Assembly: GCA_028694215.1 (NCBI GenBank)
Contig: JAQUTW010000025.1
Span: 1 to 34,370 of the forward strand
Source: Paludibacteraceae bacterium
GTDB taxonomy: Bacteria > Bacteroidota > Bacteroidia > Bacteroidales > Paludibacteraceae
DNA length: 34,370 nt
Direction of reading: 5' to 3'
Shown piece after piece: positions 1-8,386 of this stretch. Position numbers and translations under genes: made by a program. Below the pieces are notes generated by a model. The model was not told the DNA's origin, ran no database searches, and was given only the letters and a program-made list of their open reading frames with translations. How positions within the stretch are numbered: the first letter of the stretch is position 1; every line of letters begins with the position of its first letter.

Positions 1-114
1 GAAGGACTTGCCTCACGGATTATTTCTAAAATCACTGCACTAACCATGATACAATACCTGAATCTGTTCGTCTTTAACAGAAAACTTAACGCCGTCAAAA
101 TAAATCTTACCTAA
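1..114 (+). CDS. IS982-family transposase, C-terminal 37 residues
   Basis: Frame 1 is open from the first base to TAA at 112-114 and encodes the last 37 residues of a transposase. The hydrophobic helix around IISKITALTMIQYLNLF is typical of the tail following the DDE catalytic domain in IS982 transposases. No catalytic residue is inside the window. Whether the full gene is intact cannot be told from here. Confidence 0.65.
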   Translation, partial: EGLASRIISKITALTMIQYLNLFVFNRKLNAVKINLT

Positions 115-127
115 ATGCACAACGGGT
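1..127 (+). mobile_element. Right end of an IS982-family insertion sequence (partial)
   Basis: The window opens inside an open frame (1-114) that reads like the C-terminus of IS982-family transposases: GLASRIISKITALT followed by IQYLNLF and a short basic tail, ending at TAA 112-114. Directly after the stop comes TGCACAACGGGT (116-127). Its reverse complement, ACCCGTTGTGCA, looks like an IS982-type terminal inverted repeat, so the element probably ends at about 127. The left end and the rest of the transposase lie outside the window, so the partner repeat and the target duplication cannot be checked. The family call rests on the remembered C-terminal pattern and is good but not certain. Confidence 0.7.
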
Positions 128-299
128 CTCTAATAACGTTAATATTGTATTTAACGGGCACAGTCATGCTAAAGATGATATAACCTATAATGCTGTTCAT
201 TATGTTTCTGCAGATCAGTTGCAGGGCAATAATGAAACGGTTAACTTTATTAAAGTAGATGTTTCCGAAACAATTAATTATACATTTTTAAATCAATAG
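126..299 (+). pseudogene. Metallophosphoesterase C-terminal fragment, cut off by the IS
   Basis: An open frame runs from the IS edge to TAG 297-299 with no start codon of its own. It contains VNIVFNGHSHAKDD, in which GHSH is the last metal-binding motif (GHxH) of calcineurin-like metallophosphoesterases, followed by the usual closing beta-strands (VHYVSADQL, VNFIKVDVS). The fragment is about 57 codons. The catalytic N-terminal motifs (DxH, GDxxD, GNHD) must lie beyond the insertion sequence or be lost. The simplest reading is an IS insertion that split the gene near its 3' end. The Nudix gene starts two bases after this stop, so the two were probably co-transcribed before the insertion. Confidence 0.7.
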
Positions 300-301
300 G
301 A

Positions 302-829
302 ATGAAGGGACATCCGTTAAACTCATTTTATTATTGTCCGCGATGTGGCTCCGAGCGTTTTTTTGTCCATAGCAATAAATCGAAAAAATGTGCTCAGTGC
401 GGTTTTGAATATTTTATTAATGCAGCAGCTTCGGTTGCCGGTTTTGTGCGTAATGAAAAAAACGAACTTTTGCTGTGTCGGCGTGCTTGCGAACCAGTCA
501 AAGGAACGTGGGATTTGCCGGGAGGATTTGTGGATTTAAATGAAACGGCAGAACAGGCACTGCGCCGAGAATTAATGGAGGAATTACATTTGAAAATTGA
601 TTCTGCCAAATTTCTTTTTTCGTTGCCGAATGAATACCTTTACTCCGGTTTCAATGTGCATACTTTGGATATTTTTTTTGATGTGAAGGTTAAAAAACTT
701 CCTAAATTGGAATGTGCTGACGATGTTTGTGAACTTCGTTTTATGCCGCCGAAAGAGATAAAACTCTCTGAAATAGGATTGTTATCCATACGTAAAGCTG
801 TTGATATGTTTTTAAAACAATCAATATAA
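302..829 (+). CDS. Zn-ribbon Nudix hydrolase
   Basis: 175-residue protein with two visible parts. Residues 12-33 form a small zinc ribbon (CPRC and CAQC, i.e. C12, C15, C30, C33). Residues 75-95 match the Nudix box G-x5-E-x7-R-E-x2-E-E exactly (G75, E81, R89, E90, E93, E94), which binds the divalent metal used to cleave nucleoside-diphosphate-linked substrates. The ribbon plus Nudix layout recalls NudC-like and ADP-ribose-type hydrolases, but the substrate cannot be read from sequence. The ATG at 302 starts two bases after the stop of the interrupted metallophosphoesterase. With the insertion sequence only about 175 bp upstream, native transcription may now depend on the IS or a local promoter. 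Confidence 0.88.
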   Translation: MKGHPLNSFYYCPRCGSERFFVHSNKSKKCAQCGFEYFINAAASVAGFVRNEKNELLLCRRACEPVKGTWDLPGGFVDLNETAEQALRRELMEELHLKIDSAKFLFSLPNEYLYSGFNVHTLDIFFDVKVKKLPKLECADDVCELRFMPPKEIKLSEIGLLSIRKAVDMFLKQSI

Positions 830-837
830 ATTTTTAA

Positions 838-845
838 TATATTTG
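838..845 (+). promoter_or_regulatory. Bacteroidota-type -7 box (TATATTTG)
   Basis: TATATTTG matches TAnnTTTG, the -7 element of the primary sigma factor in Bacteroidota, and lies 17 bases before the ATG of the TPR gene. No clear TTTG -33 element sits 19-21 bases upstream. It probably gives the TPR/barrel pair its own transcript. Confidence 0.5.
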
Positions 846-862
846 CATAAATATAAGAATCT

Positions 863-3800
863 ATGAAAAAAATTATTGCATTTGTAGTTATTGTACTATG
901 CGTAAGTAGTTATTGTACTTATGCGCAGGAAACTTATGTCGTATCTAACGAAGAAGTGTTGTTTCAAAAAGGGAAAAACTGTTTTGATGAGCGAAAATTT
1001 GGTGCATCTATTCAATATTTCCAAAAATTTTTAGACAACTATTCCGATAACAATGCGGTCATCTGCGAAAAAGCTAATTATTATATTGTCAGTTGCCAAT
1101 ATGCTTTAAAAGAGAAAACAGCCATTGTCGAATTGCAAAACTTTCTCAAAGAATATCCCTATTCGTCCATGCGTAATCGCGTAACATTTATGATTGGTCG
1201 CAGTTATTATGAAGAGGGGAAATATGAGGAAACTGTAAAATGGTATGCTCAAACAGATGGTAATCAACTGAATAATAAAGAATCAACGGAATATTCTTTT
1301 ACCAAAGGATATGCGTTGCTTTCACTTGAGCGATATGAAGAAGCGCGCGTTATATTTGCAAAGTTGTCTGCCAATGTTGGTAGTACTTACGAATTAGATG
1401 CGCGTTATTATTATGCTTATTGTGATTTTTGCCTTAAAAATTACGATGCGGCATTAGAGGAATTCTTTACGATGGGACAAAAAGGTAAATATGCGGAACG
1501 AGCTTCTTATTATGTGCTACAAATTTATGACCAACGTAAAGAATATGATAAAGCAGTGGAATATGGCAAAATCTTAATTCAAAAGTTTCCTACAAGTAGC
1601 TCCAATTCGGAAGCCTATCGTATTTTAGGTGAGGCTTCTTTCCGAGATGGATCATATGCTGAAGCTGTAGATTATTTGAAAAAATATGAGCGTAATGTGA
1701 AAAAGGTACAACGTACCACTATGTATATGTTAGGCGTTTCATATTATGAAATAGCCAATTATATTAATGCCATAACTTACCTTTCTAAGGTAACAACTGA
1801 AAATGATAGTTTGGCTCAAAATGCTTATTTGTATATTGGCAACAGTTATATTAAAATTAACGACGTCAAAAATGCGAAAATGGCTTATCAGTCGGCTTCT
1901 TTGGGCGATTTTGATAAAGAAGTTAAAGAGGTCGCGTCTTTTAATTATGCTTTGTCTGCCTATCAGGCAGGAGCTCAATTTGGCGAAACCATAGCTTTAT
2001 TTGAGAAGTTTATTGATAATTATCCAAAGTCAAAATATTTGGACGAAATTTATACCCACATGGCCAATGCTTATATGACAGAAAAGAATTATGCAGCGGC
2101 TTATGCTTCCATAAAGAAAATAAAGACAACCAACCCAAGAATAAAAATGGCAAAAGAAAATGCGTTGTTTCAATTGGGTGTCGCTGAATTTACTAATGCC
2201 AATTATAATGTCGCATTGGATTATTTCACATTAGCTGTTAAGGAATTTACGCCGGAATCCTATTCTTCGCAATCTTTGTTATGGCGAGGTGAAACATATT
2301 ATCGTTTAGGTGACAACGCAAAATGTCGTCAAGATCTTACGGCATTTTTGGATTCCAAGCAAACGAAGCAGTCTGACGATATGTTGAAAGCATATTATAC
2401 AATTGCATACAGTTTCTTTGGATCCGATCAATATATGCCGGCTTTGGAATGGTTCCTTAAATGCTTGGATACCAAAGATATTGCATCAAATTCACTTTAT
2501 TCTGACATTTTAAATAGAACTGCCGATTGTTATTTTCATGAACGTGAATTGGATGTAGCCCGCCAATATTACGCAAAAGTACCGCAGACAATGCTTGCGG
2601 CAGCCGAGTATGCAACTTTTCAAGGTGCATTTATTTTAGGGTTGCAAAAGAAATATGCCGACAAAATTACTGAATTGGGAAATCTTGTAAAAGCCAATCC
2701 TGAATCCGATTATGCAGATGATGCATTGTATGAAATAGGTCGTGCCTATGTTTTACAAGAGCAAAATGATTCGGCAATAACTACTTACGAAAAAGTATTA
2801 GCCAATTATCCTAAAACTGCAGTTGCACGTAAAGCTGCATTGGAAATCGGTATGTTGTATTCAAATATGACACAGTCGAACAAAGCGATGACAGCATATA
2901 AGAAAGTGGTAGAACTTTATCCGAACAGTGAGGAAGCAAAAACGGCAATTGAAAGTTTGCAAACTTTATATGTGGAAAACAACGACATAGAAGGTTATTT
3001 GGCGTATGTGAAAGAGATTGCCGGTGTTGCGGTGGCTGTATTGCCGGAGACTCAAGAAGATTCGCTGAGTTTTGTAGCGGCAGAACGTTTGTTTGTAAAA
3101 ACACATTATAAAGAAGCGGCAACTGCTTTTAATAGCTATTTGACTAAATATTGTAAAGCACAAACAATAAATTGTATTTCAGCCATTTATTATCTTGCAG
3201 AAAGTTATTATCAGATTGATGAAAAAGGCAAAGCATTGAATGAGTTTGAGAAACTGACACAATTAGAAGGCAATCCTTATTTTATCGAATCGCTTGTAAG
3301 GGCTTCAGAGTTGGCGTATGATGCCAAACAAATTTCAGATGCGTTGCAATATTTCGTAAAATTATATGAAATAGCAGATAATACTAACATTAAAAATGAT
3401 GCACGATTTGGCATGATGCGTTGCTACTACCTGCAAAAAGATAATAAAAAAGTAATTGAAATAGCCGGTAATATTTTGAAAGATAATAACATAACAGATG
3501 CCGGTATAATTCGAGAAGCGCGTTATTGTCGTGCAAAAGCTTATTTGGCAACCGGTGAAGAAACTTCTGCCGTAGAGGATTTGAAGAAATTGAGTACTGA
3601 TTTACGACATGAAATGGGGGCAGAAGCCAAATATCTTTATGCCGATTATTTGTATCAGACAGGAAAATATACATCTGCTCAAACAGAAATTTTTGATCTG
3701 ATTCAAAAGAATACGCCTCATCAATATTGGCTGGCACGCGGTTTTGTGTTACTTGCCGATACCTATATAGCCCAAGATGATGATTTTCAGGCAAAACAAT

Positions 3801-3907
3801 ATTTGCTAAGTTTGCAGGAAAATTATAAGGCAAAAGATGATGTTGCCAATATGGTTGAACAGCGATTGAAAGCGATTGCAGCCAGAGAGAAGGAAAAAGT
3901 TTATTAA
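863..3907 (+). CDS. Large exported tetratricopeptide-repeat protein
   Basis: 1014 residues, beginning with a clear signal peptide (MKK, a hydrophobic stretch, then YCTYAQ, cleavage near residue 22). The rest is almost entirely TPR-like helix pairs from about residue 30 to the end. Recognisable repeat cores include YEEGKYEETVKWYAQ, YEEARVIFAKL and NSEEAKTAIESL. TPR arrays form superhelical protein-binding scaffolds; the signal peptide places this one in the periplasm or on the inner face of the outer membrane. The outer-membrane barrel gene follows after 21 bases, suggesting that the two work together. Long TPR proteins of this kind are frequent in Bacteroidales and mostly uncharacterised. No enzymatic domain is visible, and I cannot name a partner. 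Confidence 0.85.
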   Translation: MKKIIAFVVIVLCVSSYCTYAQETYVVSNEEVLFQKGKNCFDERKFGASIQYFQKFLDNYSDNNAVICEKANYYIVSCQYALKEKTAIVELQNFLKEYPYSSMRNRVTFMIGRSYYEEGKYEETVKWYAQTDGNQLNNKESTEYSFTKGYALLSLERYEEARVIFAKLSANVGSTYELDARYYYAYCDFCLKNYDAALEEFFTMGQKGKYAERASYYVLQIYDQRKEYDKAVEYGKILIQKFPTSSSNSEAYRILGEASFRDGSYAEAVDYLKKYERNVKKVQRTTMYMLGVSYYEIANYINAITYLSKVTTENDSLAQNAYLYIGNSYIKINDVKNAKMAYQSASLGDFDKEVKEVASFNYALSAYQAGAQFGETIALFEKFIDNYPKSKYLDEIYTHMANAYMTEKNYAAAYASIKKIKTTNPRIKMAKENALFQLGVAEFTNANYNVALDYFTLAVKEFTPESYSSQSLLWRGETYYRLGDNAKCRQDLTAFLDSKQTKQSDDMLKAYYTIAYSFFGSDQYMPALEWFLKCLDTKDIASNSLYSDILNRTADCYFHERELDVARQYYAKVPQTMLAAAEYATFQGAFILGLQKKYADKITELGNLVKANPESDYADDALYEIGRAYVLQEQNDSAITTYEKVLANYPKTAVARKAALEIGMLYSNMTQSNKAMTAYKKVVELYPNSEEAKTAIESLQTLYVENNDIEGYLAYVKEIAGVAVAVLPETQEDSLSFVAAERLFVKTHYKEAATAFNSYLTKYCKAQTINCISAIYYLAESYYQIDEKGKALNEFEKLTQLEGNPYFIESLVRASELAYDAKQISDALQYFVKLYEIADNTNIKNDARFGMMRCYYLQKDNKKVIEIAGNILKDNNITDAGIIREARYCRAKAYLATGEETSAVEDLKKLSTDLRHEMGAEAKYLYADYLYQTGKYTSAQTEIFDLIQKNTPHQYWLARGFVLLADTYIAQDDDFQAKQYLLSLQENYKAKDDVANMVEQRLKAIAAREKEKVY

Positions 3908-3928
3908 ACGATTTATAATGATTGTATT

Positions 3929-5701
3929 ATGAAAAAAATATTTTTGTCTGTTCTGTTTATATCTACTTATGTTTGTGTACCTGCGGAAGAACTTTCACAG
4001 GCCGGCAATGCCGACACTGCGGTTATCATTAAACATGTACAAATAGAAAAAGAATTTATACCGGAAATAGAAAAGGTAAAACGTACCAATCTTTCATTTT
4101 CGGTAACAGAGCCGGAGATAAAGAAAGTTGATGTTAATTACAGCGATTCGACAAAACAGATAGAAACAACGTCGGATTTTCATCCTCTTTCTGCTGCCAA
4201 TTTGAGTATAATGGAACGTGCCCGTTACAAAAAAGGTTATGTACGTGGCGGAATTGGATTTCCTTTGACTTGGTTGGTGGATTTTTGGTATCCGATATGG
4301 GATAATAAAACTTATTATTTAGATGTACATGCCAATCATTATGGTATTAACTCGAGCGTTCAGAAATTAATTAATACGGATGTTGGTGTAAATTTTTCCA
4401 AAAATTTCAAGAAAGATCAGCTTTATGCCTCTGTTAATTTTAAAAACAGTTATTATTCGTATTATGGAACAGATTCCGTCAATAATACAAATCTGTTTTT
4501 CTATGATGTCAATAATCAGAAAGTGCGCGGCGATTCATTGATCCCGTTTTATCAATCGCTGATAGAGGCGGAAGCCATGCTGGGTTATCGTTCTGTACAG
4601 GCACGACAAGGGTGGCGTTACGATGCCAATTTGGCTTACCATCTTATGTCATCTTATTTCTCTCAAGAACATGAAGTAAGTGTTTTTGGCTCTTTTAGTA
4701 AAGAATTAGGAGGTTTCCCTTTGTCGGTGGATTTGAATGTGAATAGTTTCTTTTATAATACATCTAATTTCCCGTTTATTACGGATACCACAGCTAATTG
4801 GCAACCACAGGCTGTTATTGCACTTGCTCCACGATATGAAATGCAGTGGGATAATTTGAAGTTGCGTGTCGGAGCAAAAATGAATTTTTCGATTAATAAA
4901 GGACAGTTATTCACAGCTTCGCCGGATATTGAACTCGGATATAATTTTCGGACACTTTTTAATGTTTACGCCGGAATAGGTGGAGATTATGATATTAACA
5001 ATATGGCTAAAGTGTTTAACGAAAATCGTTATTTTTGTCCGACAGAACAACTGAAAGAAAATACTTATACGCCTTTTGATTTTTATGGAGGATTTAAGAT
5101 TAAACCTGTAACCGGTTTGATGATTGATGCTGCTGTCAGCTATAAAATGATAGCCAACCAATATTTCTTCTTTAATAAGCCGTATAATTGCATCACAACT
5201 CCTAATTTGTGGCCGTTAAGTGCGTCGGAAACCGTATATGGTAATGTCTTTACTGCTGAATTTCTGAAATCAACTCTTTTAAACGTTTCATTGGATATTT
5301 CTTATAATTTAAAAGAGCGTTTTATGTTTTATGCTAAAGGAATGTATAACGGTTGGAACGTAATGGAAGGTGACGGTATCGCGTGGAATAAACCTGTGTG
5401 GGAAGCAACTGCCGGTATTGATGCCAAGGTAACTGAGAATTTGTTGCTTAAAGGAATGTTTTATTTTGGATCGGAACGTTTAACGAAACTTCCTAATCGC
5501 GATGGCTCATACAGAATTGCCAAAATGTCTCCAATTTATGATTTAAATTTGGCAGCCAGCTATACTTTCAAGAAAAATTGGAGTTTGTTTGTTCAGGCTA
5601 ATAATATTTTGTCTGTTGCAGAGAAACTACATTATCAGAATTGGTACGGTTATGAAACAGTTGGCTTTACCGTATTATTGGGAGCCTCATTAGCATTTTA
5701 A
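3929..5701 (+). CDS. Outer-membrane beta-barrel protein (TonB-receptor-like barrel, no plug)
   Basis: 590 residues with a signal peptide (MKKIFLSVLFISTYVC, cleavage around residue 20). Residues 25-95 form a polar, charged linker. From about residue 100 onward there are alternating aromatic-rich strands (for example LYASVNFKNSYYSYYG and LLLKGMFYFGSERL) ending in VLLGASLAF, with the C-terminal Phe expected of an outer-membrane barrel recognised by BAM. No TonB plug domain is visible, so it is a barrel of unknown function rather than a standard TonB-dependent transporter. It follows the TPR gene by 21 bases and is probably co-transcribed with it; the TPR protein may be its periplasmic partner (inference). 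Confidence 0.8.
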   Translation: MKKIFLSVLFISTYVCVPAEELSQAGNADTAVIIKHVQIEKEFIPEIEKVKRTNLSFSVTEPEIKKVDVNYSDSTKQIETTSDFHPLSAANLSIMERARYKKGYVRGGIGFPLTWLVDFWYPIWDNKTYYLDVHANHYGINSSVQKLINTDVGVNFSKNFKKDQLYASVNFKNSYYSYYGTDSVNNTNLFFYDVNNQKVRGDSLIPFYQSLIEAEAMLGYRSVQARQGWRYDANLAYHLMSSYFSQEHEVSVFGSFSKELGGFPLSVDLNVNSFFYNTSNFPFITDTTANWQPQAVIALAPRYEMQWDNLKLRVGAKMNFSINKGQLFTASPDIELGYNFRTLFNVYAGIGGDYDINNMAKVFNENRYFCPTEQLKENTYTPFDFYGGFKIKPVTGLMIDAAVSYKMIANQYFFFNKPYNCITTPNLWPLSASETVYGNVFTAEFLKSTLLNVSLDISYNLKERFMFYAKGMYNGWNVMEGDGIAWNKPVWEATAGIDAKVTENLLLKGMFYFGSERLTKLPNRDGSYRIAKMSPIYDLNLAASYTFKKNWSLFVQANNILSVAEKLHYQNWYGYETVGFTVLLGASLAF

Positions 5702-5742
5702 CGAGTTGTGCGGAGTTATATATAAATGAATAACAAGTTGAA

Positions 5743-6228
5743 TTATAAAGTTGCCGTTCCGTAATATGACATATCACTTCTATTTGAAGGGAAAAGATAA
5801 AAATCCGCTCCGCCATCATAATATATGGTAACTTTCACATCGTAGTATTCAAAATCAGATGCAATTTTGAATTTTATTTCCCATCCATCTCCTTTAGGCG
5901 TGGCTTTTATACTTTTTGAGGTAATGTTATTTTTCACATCAACTCCTCCTTTTGCATGTAGCAACGGATCATTTGTCTGTCCATAAAATGGCAGCCGCAT
6001 TTCTGCACTATCACCTTGCATTTGGAGGTAATATGTTCCTGTAAGATTTATAATTTTGCCTGCAAATCCTGTACAACGGTCGACATCAATACGCCAAATA
6101 CCTGCTTGTACAGCTTTTTCTAACTGTTGTTTTTTTACGCTAATCTCTTCGTCCGTCAGTTTGGTGGAAAAACAACTTTGAGCCATAATAGAAATGCCAA
6201 GTGCAAACAATAGAACTTTTAATTTCAT
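5743..6228 (-). CDS. DUF4251 family lipoprotein
   Basis: 161 residues. The N-terminus is a lipoprotein signal (MKLKVLLFALGISIMAQSC) with Cys19 as the probable lipidated residue, so the protein is anchored in a membrane after export. The body matches the pattern I associate with DUF4251 proteins of Bacteroidota: YYLQMQGDSAEMRLPFYG, then GGVDV, a WEIKFKI strand and a closing NRSDMSYYGTATL. Function is unknown in the family. The ATG at 6228 is 38 bases after the argG stop, so it may be read from the argG transcript, but nothing in it suggests a role in arginine synthesis. Confidence 0.75.
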   Translation of the reverse strand: MKLKVLLFALGISIMAQSCFSTKLTDEEISVKKQQLEKAVQAGIWRIDVDRCTGFAGKIINLTGTYYLQMQGDSAEMRLPFYGQTNDPLLHAKGGVDVKNNITSKSIKATPKGDGWEIKFKIASDFEYYDVKVTIYYDGGADFYLFPSNRSDMSYYGTATL

Positions 6229-6266
6229 AACTCAATTACTTATTATGGTTATCACGAAGGGTCTGT

Positions 6267-7466
6267 TTATTTTTTCTTGTTTTTTTGTTGCAGATTGTAG
6301 TATATTTTCATCTGATTGCTAAGAATTTTGGTAAAGCCTTTCACGTCATCAGATGTCCAAGCCCGATTAACTTCTCCATATTCGCCGAAATCCGTATTCA
6401 TAAGGTCGAATGAACTTTCTACACCTACTAACTGGAACGAGTAGGGACGAAGTTTGATAATGACTTTTCCATTGACATTTTGTTGTGAGTTCTGCAAAAA
6501 TGCTTCAATGTTGCGCATTACGGGATCTAAATATTGTGCTTCATGTAAAAACATTCCATACCAATTTCCTAATTGGTCTTTCCAATATTGTTGCCATTTT
6601 GTCAAGGTATGTTTTTCGAGCATTTTATGAGCATTGATAATGACAATCGGGGCAGCTGCTTCAAATCCCACACGACCTTTAATGCCAATAATTGTATCGC
6701 CAATATGCATATCTCTGCCAATTCCAAATTTACTTGTAATGGCTTCAACTTGTTGTATGGCTTCAACTTTGTTGCTGTAAATTAATCCATTCACACCATA
6801 TAATTCACCGGAAGAAAATTCAAGTTCCAATTTTTCTTCTTTTTGAACTGTTACTTGACTGGGATATGCTTCTTCCGGCAATGTCTGATTTGATTTTAAA
6901 GTTTCCTTACCACCAATACTGGTTCCCCAAAGTCCTTTGTTAATACTGTATTCCAACTTTTTGAAATCAGCATGTATGCCGTGCTCTTTCAAGAAATTAA
7001 TTTCATATTCACGTGTCAGACACATGTCTCTTGTCGGTGTAAGTATTTCGATTTCAGGTGCTAATACATCAAATGTCAAATCGAAACGCACTTGGTCGTT
7101 GCCGGCTCCCGTACTTCCGTGAGCCACACAATCTGCGTTAATGGATTTTGCGTACTTAATAATGGCCATAGCTTGGAAAATACGTTCCGAACTAACCGAA
7201 ATAGGGTAGGTCCCATTACGCAAAACATTGCCAAAAATCATGTATTTAATGCTTTTGTCGTAATATTCTTGCGTAATATCCAAAGTAATGTGTTTAACGG
7301 CACCCAACTGATAAGCGCGTTCTTCTATTTTTACCAATTCTTTTTCGGAGAAACCGCCGGTATTGGCAATGGCTGTATAAACATCGTAACCTTGTTCTTT
7401 TAAATAAATTGCGCAGAAAGAAGTATCTAAACCTCCACTAAACGCCAAAACAACTTTTTTCTTCAT
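6267..7466 (-). CDS. argG: Argininosuccinate synthase
   Basis: 399 residues, the normal length for ArgG. It joins citrulline and aspartate with ATP to give argininosuccinate, the penultimate step of arginine synthesis, in the cytoplasm. The PP-loop is at residues 10-16 (SGGLDTS), followed by IANTGG; further conserved blocks are AHGSTGAGNDQVRF, TPTRDM, SINKGLWGTSIGG and RVGFEAAAP. The start is the ATG at 7466. It lies 25 bases after the GNAT gene and is likely in one operon with it. The remaining arg genes are not in this window. Confidence 0.97.
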   Translation of the reverse strand: MKKKVVLAFSGGLDTSFCAIYLKEQGYDVYTAIANTGGFSEKELVKIEERAYQLGAVKHITLDITQEYYDKSIKYMIFGNVLRNGTYPISVSSERIFQAMAIIKYAKSINADCVAHGSTGAGNDQVRFDLTFDVLAPEIEILTPTRDMCLTREYEINFLKEHGIHADFKKLEYSINKGLWGTSIGGKETLKSNQTLPEEAYPSQVTVQKEEKLELEFSSGELYGVNGLIYSNKVEAIQQVEAITSKFGIGRDMHIGDTIIGIKGRVGFEAAAPIVIINAHKMLEKHTLTKWQQYWKDQLGNWYGMFLHEAQYLDPVMRNIEAFLQNSQQNVNGKVIIKLRPYSFQLVGVESSFDLMNTDFGEYGEVNRAWTSDDVKGFTKILSNQMKIYYNLQQKNKKK

Positions 7467-7491
7467 TTTTTATTGTTTTAATTGTGTTAAT

Positions 7492-8094
7492 TCAATTTTG
7501 ATGATTACTTTGCATGAACAACTTTTTTAAGCGCTCATTGTTTGCTTTATTTTCAGGATCGTTAGGGTCATATAATAAACCTGTGCATAAACACATTTTA
7601 CGATCGGTTCGTGTTAATACGTCATAATTGACACAGGTTTTGCAACCTTTCCAAAATGTGTCATCATTGGTTAAATCGGAAAAAGTAACCGGCTTGAAGC
7701 CTAAATCCGAATTCATTTTCATAACTTTTGCACCTGTGGTCAAACTGAAAATTTTGGAATTTGGGAAACGCTCAAAACATAATTCTATGGCACGCAGTTT
7801 AATACGTGTTGCTAAACCTATTCCACGAAATTTTTCTGCTACAATAAGACCTGAATTTGCCACAAAATTGCGATTACTCCATGTTTCTATGTAGCAAAAT
7901 CCCGCAAATTCGTCGTGATATAAGGCTATGATTGCCTTCCTTTCGTGCATTTTTGTTTCTACATATTCTGGAGTACGGCGTGCGATACCGGTTCCTCGAA
8001 CTTTAGCAGCATTTTCTATTGTTTGTAAAATCAACGGAACAAAATGTATATGTTCTTCTGTTGCAACAACTACGTTTACTTCATCTTTATTCAT
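7492..8094 (-). CDS. GNAT acyltransferase linked to argG, with a C-terminal Cys motif
   Basis: 200 residues from the ATG at 8094. A longer frame would need the TTG at 8103, which I reject. The GNAT fold shows in FAGFCYIETW, the acetyl-CoA pyrophosphate loop KFRGIGLATR (about residues 88-97) and the later strand IFSLTTGAKVMKMNSDLGFKPV. After the fold comes CKTC and, 14 residues later, CLC (C151, C154, C168, C170), a possible metal site. GNAT genes beside argG are common in Bacteroidota arginine loci and are candidates for the first step, N-acylation of glutamate. In Bacteroides the later intermediates are N-succinyl rather than N-acetyl. The acyl donor used here is inference. Confidence 0.78.
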   Translation of the reverse strand: MNKDEVNVVVATEEHIHFVPLILQTIENAAKVRGTGIARRTPEYVETKMHERKAIIALYHDEFAGFCYIETWSNRNFVANSGLIVAEKFRGIGLATRIKLRAIELCFERFPNSKIFSLTTGAKVMKMNSDLGFKPVTFSDLTNDDTFWKGCKTCVNYDVLTRTDRKMCLCTGLLYDPNDPENKANNERLKKLFMQSNHQN

Positions 8095-8149
8095 TTTACC
8101 CAAATATGAAAGCAGAAAATTATAATAATACTACAAGGTTTTTCGACTG

Positions 8150-8157
8150 CAAAAGTA
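8150..8157 (-). promoter_or_regulatory. -7 box (TACTTTTG) for the GNAT-argG unit
   Basis: On the minus strand TACTTTTG matches TAnnTTTG and is 56 bases upstream of the GNAT ATG. No well-spaced TTTG -33 box is seen. It is the only such element in the divergent gap pointing toward argG. Confidence 0.5.
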
Positions 8158-8285
8158 CATAAAAATAACAAATAGAAAAAGAAAAATGGCAGTATATTAT
8201 TACAATTAAAAACTAAAAATGTATTTTCTCTTTCAATACAAAACAAATAATCTGTTTTTTATTTTATTTTTTTTCGGTTTTGTAT

Positions 8286-8293
8286 TATTTTTG
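8286..8293 (+). promoter_or_regulatory. -7 box (TATTTTTG) for the symporter gene
   Basis: TATTTTTG fits TAnnTTTG and predicts a transcript start near 8296, giving a leader of about 90 bases before the ATG at 8387. The upstream DNA is very T-rich, so chance matches are more likely here than elsewhere. Confidence 0.4.
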
Positions 8294-8326
8294 CAAAGAA
8301 TTTATTAATAAAATACTACTATTTGA

Positions 8327-8352
8327 TTGATTTATAATTAATTATAAATCAA
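8327..8352 (+). repeat. 26-bp perfect palindrome in the symporter leader
   Basis: The half-site TTGATTTATAATT (8327-8339) is followed at once by its exact reverse complement (8340-8352). The sequence then continues AAGGC and six T residues. It lies between the predicted transcript start and the ATG at 8387. It could be an operator for a dimeric regulator, or in RNA an AT-rich hairpin followed by a U tract. The stem is almost purely A/T, so it would be a weak terminator. Confidence 0.6.
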
Positions 8353-8386
8353 AGGCTTTTTTAGAACTTAAATCTTTGAATTAAAA

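Noticed and set aside
8095-8103. TTG start for the GNAT gene
   Set aside because: The ATG three codons later is a better start and loses no part of the fold.
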